Shown piece after piece: positions 34,236 to 46,589 of a stretch of 64,000 bases of DNA. A program made the translations under genes and the position numbers. Position 1 is the first letter of the stretch, and each line of letters opens with the position of its first letter. The stretch is from Zingiber officinale (Eukaryota; Streptophyta; Magnoliopsida; Zingiberales; Zingiberaceae), in assembly GCF_018446385.1 (NCBI RefSeq), contig NC_055991.1, positions 120,509,794 through 120,573,793 on the forward strand, read 5' to 3'. The notes under the pieces are model-generated. The model worked only from the letters and a program-made list of their open reading frames with translations, did no database searches and had not been told where the DNA came from.

Positions 34236-35143
34236 CTAACCTTTAGTTAGGACTTACCTTTGCTAGTCATCTAGTCCGACTAGACTTCTCTCTCCCAAAT
34301 ATCAAGTCCTGCTTGGGTCAACCCTTGGTCAAATTGACCAAACTTAGGTATATTGTCAAACATCGAAACCCTAGAGGTCGATTGCACCAACAGAAGAGGC
34401 GTCCGAAGCCAAACTCATGAGATGGGACTTACTTCACAACCAGCTCACCAACCTACGTTTTGAAGATGATGAAATGATTGTGCATCTTCACTCGAGGATT
34501 AAGGAGCTCATCACCGGACTTTCAAATTTCGGAGAAAAGGTAAGCAACCGAGATTCGCTAAGGTACGCTCTTAATGCATTCCCTAGAAATACAAAATGAG
34601 CATCACTAGTAGATGCCTTCTATATCTCTAAGGACTTAGAATCTATTATCTTAGAAGAATTATTTTCAACTTTTGAAGTGCATGAATCGAGATGTACAGG
34701 TACGAAGGAGCCGGAGCACAACATCGCCTTCAAGGCAACAAGAGATGAACATGAGTCAGAATCCTCTCTCGATGACGATGAAATGGTAATGATGGTAAGA
34801 CACTTTAAAAAGTTTATTTAAATCAAGAAAAACTAACCATCCGTACGGTAGAAAGAAAAGGACAATTAGATGCTACCATTGCAACGAAGAAGGGCACGTT
34901 AAGGACAACTGCCCTAAGTTAAGGAACAAGGATAAGGACAAAGGAAAGAAGCCTGTCTAAATGAACAAGTATAAGACTTTAAAGGCAACGTGGGATGAAA
35001 CGTCGTCTGAATCGGAAGTTGAGGCTTTCTCCTGGCTTGCGTTGATGGCAAGTCATCAAGACAAACACGAAGAAAGCTCTTCCGAAATGAGCATCAAGAG
35101 CATCGATGAAGGGGGAGTGACATCGGAAGAAAGCAGTAGTTGA

Positions 35144-36227
35144 GGGGGAGCCACGGACAATGAGATCGACAAGGTAAGTCAGGTACGATCTCTTTCTCCC
35201 GATAAAATATTTAAATTCGTTAAATTATTGTCAAAGATTGTTGCAAATTAGAAAAAGGAATTAAAGAATTAAAAGTAATTCTAGCAAAATATTATCCATT
35301 AGAAAATTTTGATAAATTAAAGCTAGAAAATGATAATTTACAAAAAGAAATAAAAAACTTGAAAAATCATACATGCACATATAGTACAAGTATTAGAAGA
35401 TATAATTTGAACTGGTATTTTAAATATCACAAAGGACAAATTAGGAAAATTCCTCAGAAATACATTCCAAAGAAATTCCTAATTAACCCAGTTGGAAGGA
35501 ACCTATATTAGGTTCCAAAGACTTGTCTTAATTAAAATTAGATTTAGAGTTTTCAGCGAGAAAATTAGACGTTTAATTTCCTTATGAGGCTTTATCTAGA
35601 AGTGGTTGATGATCTAATAACCAAGAAGGCCTAGTGCCTCGCCACAACCCGGAAGCTAAATATTGAAATAAAATATTTAATCGACTAATTGATAGAAAAT
35701 TGAAATTGAAATTAAATAATGTTTTGAATAGTTACTCAATTTTTTTTTTAGAAAATTCTTAAATTTTTCTTTGCAAATTTGTTTAACTTAAATTTTTTTT
35801 CCCATTTTTTTAATCTATTTAACTTAAAGTTTTTAAGTTATTTTACAAACTTTGCTTTACCAAAATTTATTTTATACGTTAAACAATTTTTTTTTATCTT
35901 TAAACTTAGAAAAGTTTTCTACTTGAAATTTTCTTACTTAGAAATTTTTACAACAATTAAAGTTTCTAAAATTATTGCAAATTCTTTTTTGATATCAAAA
36001 TAATTTTCAGAAATTTTAAAAAACTTGATAAGTTTTTTTAAAATTATTTCAAAATCAAAAGTTATCCTTAGATTTTTTTTGGTATCTCATTTTTTATGTG
36101 ATCAAAAGGGGAGAAGGGAAGATTAAGTCTAGGGGGAGATAGTCTAAATTCTTTTATTTTTACATTTTAATTGCAAATTTATTACCTTAACTTTATGTTA
36201 GTTTATCCTAACTTAACTTGGGTTGCT
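35144..36227 (+). other. Copia internal noncoding region
   Basis: No ORF of note. A conserved-looking module ('ccaagaaggcctagtgcctc', 'gccac') lies at about 35,600-35,690, followed by T-rich DNA. It ends at the TTGCT duplication where the Athila-like element entered. Confidence 0.55.
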
Positions 36228-37971
36228 TGATAACCATGATTTTACTGCATTATTTTGATTCACATATGCATGGTTTTGATGTTGGTTTCATAGTTTAAAT
36301 CATGGTTACATTACATTTTTGTGATTTGCATAGATTTTGGACTTAATTACAAATTATATTATTTTTGATGTTATTTGATGCTAATATTTGATTCTTATTT
36401 TGTAGGCATCAAAGGATCTTAGATTTGGATCTATTTGGACCGGAATTGGGTTCGAATCGGAGTTCAAAAGACAAGATCAAGCTTTGGGTCTATTTGAGCC
36501 GTTTATCAAGAATAGGACAGATCTGGACCATCCGTTGAAGATCTAGCTGATCTAACCTAATGGGGAGCAGATATGAGCCATTGATGAAGATCCAGAAGTT
36601 TTGATCCAGACCTGAGTTCATCTAGCCATTGATCCAGCTGAATTAATCTGGGCCGTTCAATGAAGACTGGGCCGATCTGGGCCATCCAGTGATGATCTGA
36701 TCGATCCGACCTAAGGGAGGGTAGATCCAGACTCTAGATCAAGATCAGTACCTTCGGATCGGATTTTGGGCAAGCTTTTACCGTTGATTTAGCTCCAAAT
36801 TGCTCCTAGCCGTCCGTTCAAATCTGAGATCTGTTTAAAACAGAGAAGCTACAGTGCCCAGCTTCTTCGTCGATCCACAGCGCACAGCAGCCTCGTCCTC
36901 GCGGCAATCTTCCGGATTTCGGCCCCTTTCCTTCTCCAATCAATCTCCAGAGCTTCTATCTTGGTGGTGAGCTTCTCGTCGGCGACATCCCGATCATCTG
37001 GAGCCATCGGAGAGTGTTCTCTCCGGTGGAATTTGGCTCGCGGCATCTCCCTGTTTCACCTCAGATTTGGCGGTGGTCCTCCAAATTTGAGCTCCGATTC
37101 CCATCAGCAACATTTGGAGGTGGTCTTCCGGTGTTCCTGAGCTTCACTTGATGTTCATCCGCGTTCCATAGCTTCCCATCAGATCCAGAGACAGATTTTC
37201 AGATTTTGGCCATTCTTGGGGTTTTGGGATGTTTTTAGCTCGTCGGGGGTGGCCCGTCGGCGTTCTTGAGCAATCCTGGAACTGATACGCCGCTTAGATG
37301 CTCCACTGAGGTCCAAAATTGGGTGGTCTCGACTTTGGCACTCTTGTGTGACGGCTTGAGTGTGAAGTTTGGTGAGATTGGTTGCGAGTTGGATTGGTTA
37401 GGGTTTAGTTCACTTTTATTATTGTTTTGTAACTTAGAACAGATTACTTTTATGTTTTGTTATATTTTTATGCAAGTAGTTAGCATTTCTTTCCTTGTTG
37501 AAGCTTAGTTTAATTTTAATTTGTTGCTTGGTTAAGTGTTTAGAGTTTAAATTCAAGCTAGGGTTTAATTGGTGTTGTAAATCAGATTTATTTGCATCTT
37601 GTATTTCATTCCTTAGTTTAAGAGTGTGTCAATGATTTAATCTCAATGTAGGAGTGACAATGCGTTAAGGTTTGATTGTTGGCACATAGGTAGGTTTTAG
37701 TTATGCTTTAGGTTAATTTATTTACTGTTGTGTTTTCCTTTGTAGATTTATATTCAAAGCTTTAAAACCCCCAACTCCATTTTTATATCGAAAACCCCAA
37801 AAATAGGAATAAAAAGACAATCCTAGATTACATCATACTGTTGATTCCTCGGATCGATCCTGGGCTCGTTACTACGACATTATTGTTTAATTAAGGGGTT
37901 CAGTGGAAAATACATTTTATTAATTTGATAAGCCTATTTGTGACATTTAATATAGATTTTAGGCATTATCA
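36228..37971 (+). repeat. 5' LTR of the Athila-like element
   Basis: 1,744 bp, TGATAACC...GGCATTATCA. Short ORFs in it (including 36,849-37,046 minus and 37,266-37,508 plus) recur unchanged in the 3' LTR and are not genes. Confidence 0.95.
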
Positions 37972-37976
37972 AATTT

Positions 37977-37994
37977 TGGCGCTGTTGCCGGGGA
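37977..37994 (+). other. Primer-binding site, Asp-tRNA type
   Basis: 'tggcgctgttgccgggga', five bases after the LTR. Complementary to the plant Asp-tRNA 3' end, with one difference from the usual 'ggcgccgttgcc'. Confidence 0.88.
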
Positions 37995-38142
37995 AATTGT
38001 AATATGCAATGTTTAGTAATTTTAGGATTGTTGTTTTGATTGCTTTCATGATTATATATCCATGTGTTGATTTTATTTGTTCCTGAGTCTTCTGATTTTA
38101 TTTGCTAGTGTTTCAGTGTAAGAACAGGAAATTCATGTGACC

Positions 38143-39036
38143 ATGGATCCATATCATCAGTATTTTGGAGATGGGATGGAGAATTATTTTTATCAGCCTC
38201 GGACTCAGTTCTATCAGTCCTACCTACCTATGGAGCAGCGGAATAGGTATGAGGATGCACAAGAACAAATTGAAGAATCAATGTGGAAATGCAATGAAGT
38301 TATGCAACAAATGAGAGAGCATCAAGAGCAACAATTTGCAAGGATACAGAATATTCAGAGTCAGTTAGATCAGATTGCATCATCCATTAATCAGTTACAA
38401 GCACATAATTCAAGTGGAGAGATGGAGAGTAGTGATTTTGTCAGGCCTGACCCTATTCCCATTTATTCACAAGATTTATCTAATTTTATTTGTGATGATG
38501 ATATAGTTGTTCAGATTTCTGATTCTACTGATAGTGTTGCTTTAGATGTTGTTGAAGATGCAGGTATTGTTGCAGAAGATGATATAAGTGTAGGGGAGTG
38601 CTTACTGGAAGCATTACCTCAAGAATCACCAAGAATAGAGGATGTAAGTGTAGGGACTTGTGCTATGGAGCCAAGCACCCAAGAATCACTACATGAAGAT
38701 GTACACACACCAGAACTGGAGTCTGAGCCATTAGTAGATGAGAAGGAGGTAATAATCACCACTCCAGGTACCTTTCAAGATGACAAGGTGAGTATTTTGT
38801 GTAATTTTTCAGAGAATTTTATAGAGGTACCAATTATTGATTTTATTAGATGTGATGCATTTCTTGATATATCTTTTACCCACACTAATATTCTCCTATT
38901 TTCTTTTTACCCCACATGCGTGTAGGAGGTGTTTTCTTTTACTGATGTTGTAGGAGAACATAAGCTTCCGGAGTGGGTGCTAAAACTGAACCGATTAAGA
39001 CCTCCGGAGAGAGTTTTGAAAGGAAAAAATGAGTAA
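38143..39036 (+). CDS. Spliced ORF of the Athila-like element, 251 residues, function unknown
   Basis: The ATG at 38,143 opens MDPYHQYFGDGMENYFYQP. Residues ~30-85 are a Gln/Glu-rich predicted coiled coil (NEVMQQMREHQEQQFARIQN). Then comes an acidic, low-complexity region with two VSVGTC / SVGECLLE-type repeats. Read without splicing, the frame stops at 38,923-38,925. A strong donor (GACAAG|GTGAGT at 38,788) and acceptor (GTGTAG at 38,925) define a 138-bp intron that joins in frame to EVFSFTDVVGEHKLPEWVLK and stops at 39,036. Exons are 645 and 111 bp. The position just after the primer site suggests a gag-derived or accessory protein. The intron is inferred from the splice signals and the frame. 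Confidence 0.6.
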
Positions 39037-42000
39037 TAAGAAGGATTTGATTAGAACCATGATTACTCCACTTCCGGGGTGGATTCTTCTTTTTGAACCT
39101 TCTTCAACCACCGGGAAATGAAAGGGGAGTTGGTTCTAATTTAGCTTCCTTTTGCATTTTAATTCATGCTTGTGTTTAGTTTTTTCTTTAATAAATTCTT
39201 GATACATTTCTTTAGTTTCATACTTTGCATTTTGCATTTTACTTACATACTTTGCATTTAGTTTGGTATACATAGCATGTCATTTGAATAAAAATTCTCC
39301 ATGAATTGCTTAGTAATACTTTTAAGATGGTAAAAGTCTCTTAAATTTGATCATCAACTTTAGGTCATTTGACATGATTGGATACTCTACTTACATGATT
39401 TTGGTTAAAATGGTAGTGGATTCCAATTTGATTAGTTGAGCTTGATTGCATAAAAATACCTAGAGAGGGCCACTTTAAGCCTAAACACTATTTTATCTTT
39501 GTGTGGCATGCACTCATAGCAATTGAAACTCTAGAACTTGCTTATTTTCTTTTCAAAGTCACAATAGCATATGCGTGCATGGAATTGAGGATTTTATCAA
39601 TTTTGTTTCCCTTCATACTTTCCAATTCCTTTCCTCACAATTTTTTTTAAACATTTTCATCTTACATTTTATCCTTTTATTACCTTTGCTTGCTCTATTT
39701 TATTTGGAGTTTTGGTTGAATTCTTGATGAGTTAGATTTTGCAAGATGGGTAAAGGGTTAAGTGTGGTGGAAAATTGGTATACATTTGAAGATGTGGAAG
39801 TGAATGAATTGACTCCTTGGATTGAATATTAAATCTAATTGTTCTTGGAGTTTAATCATGGAATGAGCAAGCTTCAATAGTTTGGAATTTTGGAATTTGA
39901 TACTATGGTGATACACTCAACATCTTGGGATGATTTTAAATGTTTCTCAGCTGTGCTACTGAGATGTGTGCTGAATTTCTGGAAGTTGCAATTTGATGTG
40001 CCATTTCGGACATAAGCTACAACAAGTTGAAGAATTGGCATCAAGTTGAGCAGTTACATCTCTTACAAAGTTATAAAAACAGTAAAGAAGAAAGGAAGAG
40101 ATGCTGAAGTGTGCAGAAGTAGGACTTTACAGCAACAGTAAGCTTGGAAGATGAGTTTCAGTGCAGTTTGTGCCAAGTTCCTTATGCAACTTCATGATCA
40201 ATGAAATGACTAAGTAAAGCTCATGCTTACTTGTTAGCAAATGATGTTTCTATCTGTCCAAGTGTTCTACAGATTGAAATTTGAATCAATTCAAAATCCG
40301 AAATAAGGAAACTGTAACTAAGTTAAATTGCTAGTGCTGGAATTCAAGATGCTGCACCCAATTGTCATTGCAATCATTGCAACCAAAAAGAGAAAAATTG
40401 CAAGAAAAGGAGTGACTGAAATTAAGCAGCACTTATAGTGAACTGGTTGTTGTTGGAATAGGATCCTTGTTTAGTTAGCATTATGTTTAGTTAGCAATCA
40501 GATTCAATTCTGAAAATCAGTAATGATGGCAGTGCAGAGAATGAAGAAATTAGTAGGATGCTTTGTGCCAATTGTAGTTGCTTCATAGTTCAAGAATTCT
40601 TCAGGATGTAAGATGGAACTACAAGTTATCCAATTCTGTTCAGTAGATCGATAGCAGCAAAGGAAATAAAGAAACAGACAGAAATAGAGAAGAGCAGAAG
40701 TGTTGTGCTAATTGTGGCTCCTTTGAGAAGTTGAATTCTTTATATGATCTCCTTTGAGTAATGCATATTTAGGTTTTGACTGCCGAGATTGAAGTGATGT
40801 TTGAAAGTCTGAAGTCAGATCTAGATCTGCTGGAAGTGAAGTGGAGAATTCAAGAAGTTTATATGAGTTTCAATTTACCTTAACACTCAAGCATTGTGCC
40901 AATTCTAAATGCTAATTGTGAACCGGAAGGATTCGAATTCAAGCTTCTACTATTGTAATGCTAAATGAATTCTTTGTCTAAGCTAAATTCTTCATTGATT
41001 TAAGATGAATCATTTTGAATTCCAATTCTGAAACTTAAAGCTTCAAATCTGAAATTCTGATTTTTGGTTCTACAACTTGTTGTAATAAGTTTCAGAGGGG
41101 TGCTGTATGGTATCTTTTATAGTGCTAAATGAAACACTTTACCAAGCTTACTCTTCAAGATGCAAGGCAAGATCTTTTGCTGAAGAAACAAAGTTGCAGA
41201 GTGCTGGAGTTAGTTATAATTACTTTAGCTACTTCATTGATTTCTGAACTGAAATTCGAAGTTGCTAATTTAGTATCATTTCTCAAAGTTGCTGATTTCA
41301 GAAATTGAATAGAGAGTTTGAAGTGTGGAATTTTGGTTATTACTATCAGTTCACTTAGAAAACTTGAAGAGACAAATACTTTTGGTTTGAGTGAAGGTTA
41401 CTTGAAATAGATACCATCTGTAAAAGTGCAGTTTTGGCTTGTTGAAATGAAATGATGTGATCAAGATTGCTGCAGGGAGTTCAATGGGATGCACAACGTT
41501 AGAGGAAAATCAAATACTGAAATACTTCAGAGGCAGTACACCTTTGTAAAGCTTAATCAAATACTGGAAGAATTATGGAAGTGAAGATGTGGCTAGTTTG
41601 TGATGTTTTCTGGTAATGGAACACCAAGAATAAACAGACCGTCTGATACAAAGTGCAGTTAGGAAATGGTGGTAACCTTTCGATCTGTTTTCTGATCAGA
41701 CTGCAGTGCAAGAATCAGTAATGAGTTTGGCAATGTGAAGCTGAATTCCAGAATCCAGAATTTAGTCTTGTTGAATTTGATGTTGGATATGTTTGACTGG
41801 ATCCAATGCTTTGTGTTGAAACTGGTGTGGCTGCTGGAATACATTGTTATGGCCAGGGAATGCTCTAATTTATAAATTCTATTGGATTACTTTTGCTTGT
41901 CCTGTTATTGCAGTTTTATCAGAAACCTGTAACTGAGAAAATCACAGAAACAGAGAGAGGTATCATAAACCTGCAGATATGGAATTTGCAAGGGATGTAT

Positions 42001-44694
42001 CAATTTCATCAAGACTGAGTTAGGCTGTTGATTTTGGTTTTTGATCACTTAAAACTGTTAGAAGGAGAGTCAATCTTCTGAAACTGCAATGTGGATTGGA
42101 AGTTACAAACTGAAGCTGAAATCTTAATATGCAGAATTCAGTTAGGATCTTTTGCTTTAAAATTTGAGTTCAAAGTTCTATCTGATTATGGTGATTGAAT
42201 GCATAAGAAGCAGAGCTTAGGTTCTATTCCTGCAGTACTGAAATTTTGAAGGAGGCTTGGGTTGTTTCAATTCATGATGAGCTATAAAATCTGATTGATG
42301 AATGATGTTGTATTTCCGGAAAAGTTGGAATATCTAAATATGGAAATAGAAGTCTGCATTAACAGAAACGAATAGATTTATCAGAATTTAATTGCTGCTC
42401 CTTACCAGAAAAAACCACAGAAAAGGTAAAGAATCTGCAGAATGAAGAATTCCCTTGGCGCTAGAAGGAGGGCATTATATGATGTTCTGAATATGGAATA
42501 GAATTGGTACCAGAACTGTATTAGAATTTCTGAATCAGAATTGAATTGCTTGATGGATGGACACCTGCTGTAGCACACTCAAGATTCATATTAATCCAAA
42601 ATTCAATAACACACCAAATTCATCTTGATTCCTTTCCAGTCCTCTCCTGTATCTGAGCAAAAAGAAGGCATTATGATGGCAAATCAGAACTGTAATTGAT
42701 TCCTGGTTTCTGAAAATTATAACTCAATTGCGATAAAGATCAATTATGAAATTATTGCTGCAACTCTATAAATTCCTGGACTTGGGAAATGTCCTGCTGA
42801 AATCAAATTGTTGGGCAATTTTAAAGCTGGAAAATGAGTATACAGTTTCTAAAGTTTTACAACAGTGAGGAACTTGACAAGTGAGATGTTACTCTTTTCA
42901 AGCTCCTGGTGACTATAATCTGCAAATCTGTTGTTTCTAAGTTACAATACTTGGATTCAAATTCAATTCAATGCTAATGGAGTTGAAGTTTTGGTAACTG
43001 AATTTTGTTGCTGAATTTATAAGCTGTAGCTGCTGATTTCATTTCTTGGTCCAGATTTTTGAAAATGCTGAAATCGATTTGGCGCTTGATTTAAGGGGCT
43101 GGATTAGTAGAATCTTGGGAAGAGATGACAAGTTCATTCAAGGTTAAAACATGCTGGACAGAATGCTGACAATATTCAAATGCTGGAATTCTGAAATTGC
43201 AGTACCAATCTGAAAACTTGCAGTAGTGAAAAGAAACTGAATCTGATTTCTGATTTTTGAAGTTGATGGAAGAAGTGTGTGCTACCTAATTCTGAAACTG
43301 AACTACAGATTTCATAATCTGTGTTGGATCTGGTGTTGGAAATATTGAACCGGATGCAAAGCTTTGGGTTGAAACTTCACTACCTAACCAAGGATTAGGT
43401 ATCTATTGCAAGATTGTATCAAGGTTTTGGAAGGACGAAGGAAACAAGTGCAAGAATTGGATTCTGAATTTTGCTATGCAGAAATGAAGAAATGCAGTAA
43501 TCAGCAAAAAGAGTTGGGCTGAGTTATAATTCTAAAAATGATGTGTTTGATGATTAATTTTGAATTCTGCTAGCTTAGATTCTGAATGACTGATTTCCAG
43601 AATCTGGAATTTGAGCTGCCAAGTTTTTCTTTGCCAATAATCTCAATTGGAGTTTCTGTTAACTTAGTGTTTAGGTTCACTTCTGATTTCTAAGCATGCA
43701 CAGCTGTTATTCTGAATTATGAAGAGATCCTGAAAATTTGAAAATTACAACAGAATTGTGAGCTGCTGGAATTCTGAAATTGCAGTATGCAGAAGCAAAT
43801 CTGTATGGCACAGCAGGGGGTCTGAACAGGAGATAAACAAGAACCGATGAACTCAAGTTCTAAAATTAAGCTAATGAAGCTATTGAAATATGCCAAACAG
43901 GAAAGCAGTGAGTTCTGATCTGTTGGAATAGAAGGAGGAAGAGATAAGATTGAAGCAAGAGAAGGTTGAAGCTGATTTCTGAATTTAAAGCTGAAACTTA
44001 ATGCTGTTTATATTTAAGCTGCTGTTGACCAAATACAATTGGAATTCAATCTATAGTTATTGACAGTGTTGATTTATGAATATACTGCATTTAAGCTTTG
44101 AAATATGATATTAATGTGAAGTTGTTGCTGATTTGGATATTTTCTGTGAGTTTTGAAGTAACTCTTTAATCCGGATGGTAACTAAGAAATTGCAGACATA
44201 ATTCCATTTTAGAGAACTTCTTAGATTCAGTAAGAATGGATTTCTGATATTTTTGAAACTGGAATTGCAGCAATGACTACTTTGTTTAGTGCCAAACCTC
44301 TATGAGTATCAAACAATTATATCGTATGATATGTTCAATTTCTGTTAGTGCAGCCTTATTTTGAACATATGCATCAAATGGATCATCTCTTTCTGCTGAA
44401 ATTGTAAGAAATCTGTAACTGAAGTAAATCCACAGGAAAATAATAGAAACAGAGGAAGAGAAGTGATGAAAACCTGCAGAATGAAAGGAGTACAGTGGCT
44501 AGAATAGTTTCGAGTAAGTGAATGGCATTTGTTGTTTCTATTGTCCGAGACGGCCAAAGATTTAAGTGTGGGGGAGGAATCTCTTCTCCATGAGATGATT
44601 TGAGATTATTTTTGAGCTTCCAAAATGCTGAAATTTAAGTTCAAAGAGTAAAGACAATGAAGAAGAAATTTTTTTGAAAAACAGTGACAAAGAC
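39037..44694 (+). other. Noncoding interior of the Athila-like element
   Basis: 5.6 kb without ORFs. The sequence is monotonous, with phrases such as 'gaattctgaaattgcagt', 'ctgatttctgaa' and 'aagttgctgaaat' recurring throughout, which points to decayed internal duplications of a former coding or array region. No RNA gene was seen. Confidence 0.6.
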
Positions 44695-44697
44695 TAA

Positions 44698-45982
44698 GGG
44701 GGCGTTTGGTTCTTTCCTAGGAATAAGAATCGGAATGGGAATCATTGTATTATGGAATGAGAATGGGTATGAGCATGAATATCACTCTTAAAAGCAATGT
44801 TTGGTTAGTTACATATCTTCTATTGGAATAAATCAAAATTTCCTTTTTTACCCTTAAAGGAAAATAAGAGTAAAAATTAGATGTGAGAGAAAGATGAATG
44901 TGAGAGAAAAATATGATGAAAGAGAATGCTGAGAGAGAAATATGATGAGAGAAAAAGTGTGATGAGAAAGAATGAAGAGAGAGAAAGTGTAATGAGAGAA
45001 AATGAGAAAAGAGAGTGTGATTGGAGAGAGCATGATGAGAGAAGATGAGAGAGAAAATATGATGTGAGAGAAAGTATGATGGGAGAGGATGAAGAGAGAG
45101 AAAATATAATGAGAAAAAATGAGGAGAGAGAGTGTGATGAGAGAGATTGAGGAGAGAGAAAGTATGGTGAGAGAAAAAGTATGTTGAGAAAAAAAGAGAA
45201 CAGTGAGTATGATGGGAGAGATTGAGGAGAGAGAAAGTATGATGAGAGAGAAAGTGTGTTGAGGAAAAAAGGAGGGAGTGTGACAAGAGATATTGAGGAG
45301 AGAGAAAGTATAATGAGAGAGAAAGTGTGATGAGAAAAAAGAGAAAAGAGAGTGTGATTGGAGAGATTAAGGAGAGAGAAAGTGTGATGAGAGAGAAAGT
45401 GTAATGAGAAAAAAAAAGGAAGAGAGTGCGATGGAAGAGATTGAGGAGAGAGAAAGTATGATGAGAGAGAAAGTGTGTGATAAAATGACGAGAGAGAAAA
45501 TATGATGAGAGAGAAAGTATTATGAGAAAAAAAAGAGTGTGATGGGAGAGATTGAGGAGAGAGAAAGTGTAATGAGAAAAAAAAGAAGGAAGAGAGTGCG
45601 ATGGAAGAGATTGAGGAGAGAGAAAGTATGATGAGAGAGAAAGTGTGTGATAAAATGATGAGAGAGAAAATATGATGAGAGAGAACAAAGAAAGAGAAGT
45701 GATATGAAAAAATAAATAAATAAATATATTTTGATATTTGATATTAATGGAGAAAATTTTAATTTTAAGTCAAGGGTATTTTTGGAATAAGGGAATATTT
45801 TGATTGATGAAAATAGGGTAATGGCTCATTGAAGGGGAGGTACATGGGAATGAGTTATTACCCAATTTCAAGGATTCATTCCCTTATTTGTATTCCTATT
45901 CCTATAATCCAAACATTAACAATGGTAATCAATGATTCTCATTCCCATTCCCCACTCCTATTACCCTAAACCAAACGCCCCC
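44698..45982. mobile_element. PIF/Harbinger-like (Tourist-type) non-autonomous DNA element
   Basis: Ends are GGGGGCGTTTGGTT and AACCAAACGCCCCC, with TAA on both sides (44,695-44,697 and 45,984-45,986, or CTAA if one more base is counted). Subterminal 'ggaatgggaatcattg' and 'attctcattcccattcc' extend the inverted similarity. A 3-bp TAA/TTA duplication with a G-rich TGTTTGG-like end fits Harbinger MITEs. The middle 830 bp is a GA-rich array. No transposase. Confidence 0.82.
44880..45700. repeat. GA-rich minisatellite inside the Harbinger-like element
   Basis: Units of about 25-60 bp made of 'gagagagaaagtatgatgag' and 'gagagattgaggagagagaa'. The 312-residue minus-strand frame (Ser/Leu/His/Phe-rich) is an artefact of this array. 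Confidence 0.93.
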
Positions 45983-46589
45983 CTAAGTGTATCAAAAGAG
46001 TATCAAGATTCTTTGTTTGCCATAAAATTGAAGGAGAGGTTAGCTTGATATGTTGAATTTGTAATAACAAATGGTATTCATCTCTTTTCACATCAAAATG
46101 GTCAACTCATCAAGTACATTTCTCCAATACTCTCATCTTCTCATTTTCTTCATTAATGTCTTTTTCTTTTGCCTATTTCATTCACTTTCATTGTTCTTTT
46201 TGCTTCCATTTCAATTCTTGTTGATAAATTCCTTTTGATTCATGTATGCTATGTTTAAAGTGGTGGAGAATTAGAATATAAGCAAGCTTATGGTAGTAAA
46301 ATGTTGTGAGTTGCATTGAGTGAGCTCCACTTATACACATGTTTGAGTGTGAGAGTTAGAATAGGTAAATCCCTTGTGAGATTGCAACTTGCTTAATTTT
46401 TCAATTGGATTGACACTACCGTACCTACTGATTATTGTTTGAATGGAATGCATGATTGTTTGTGATCTTTAGATGGTCTTAGTTAAATTCTTTTTACTAT
46501 CTTCTAGGCATTGCTAGAGAATTTTCTATGGAGATGATTTTGAGTTTTCTTTACTTTCACGGGACGTTCAAGACTAAGTGTGGGGGATT

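Larger units (their letters stand above)
32739..34392. mobile_element. Solo LTR inserted in copia gag
   Basis: Begins TGTTAGATCGTAGAG and ends GCACCAACA, flanked by GAAGG (32,734-32,738) and GAAGA (34,393-34,397), a 5-bp duplication with one mismatch. About 1.65 kb without coding capacity. Contains a repeated 'tagcttcactcactagg' / 'gggacttccaccacc' tract at 34,030-34,230 and a nested 309-bp element. The ORFs at 32,688-33,319 on the minus strand are not genes. Confidence 0.82.
32441..35143 (+). pseudogene. Copia gag remnant, split by a solo LTR
   Basis: The ATG at 32,441 starts MAGPSIYPSKFEGEF and soon hits stops and frame changes. Gag continues to LELHEG at 32,738, is interrupted by the inserted LTR, and resumes at 34,398 in the reading SEAKLMRWDLLHNQLTNLR. 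A CCHC zinc knuckle (CYHCNEEGHVKDNC) is at 34,871-34,912. A Ser/Glu-rich tail ends at a stop at 35,141-35,143. Several stops and frameshifts are present, so it is not functional. The reading across the excised insert supports one copy of the target duplication having been original. Confidence 0.78.

Noticed and set aside
36849..37508. Small ORFs (65 and 80 residues) repeated at 47,210-47,869
   Set aside because: The repetition comes from the two LTRs of one element being near identical, not from protein conservation.
44750..45688. 312-residue open frame on the minus strand
   Set aside because: It is a Ser/Leu/His/Phe repeat peptide read through a GA-rich tandem array inside a DNA transposon. 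Nothing resembles a folded domain.
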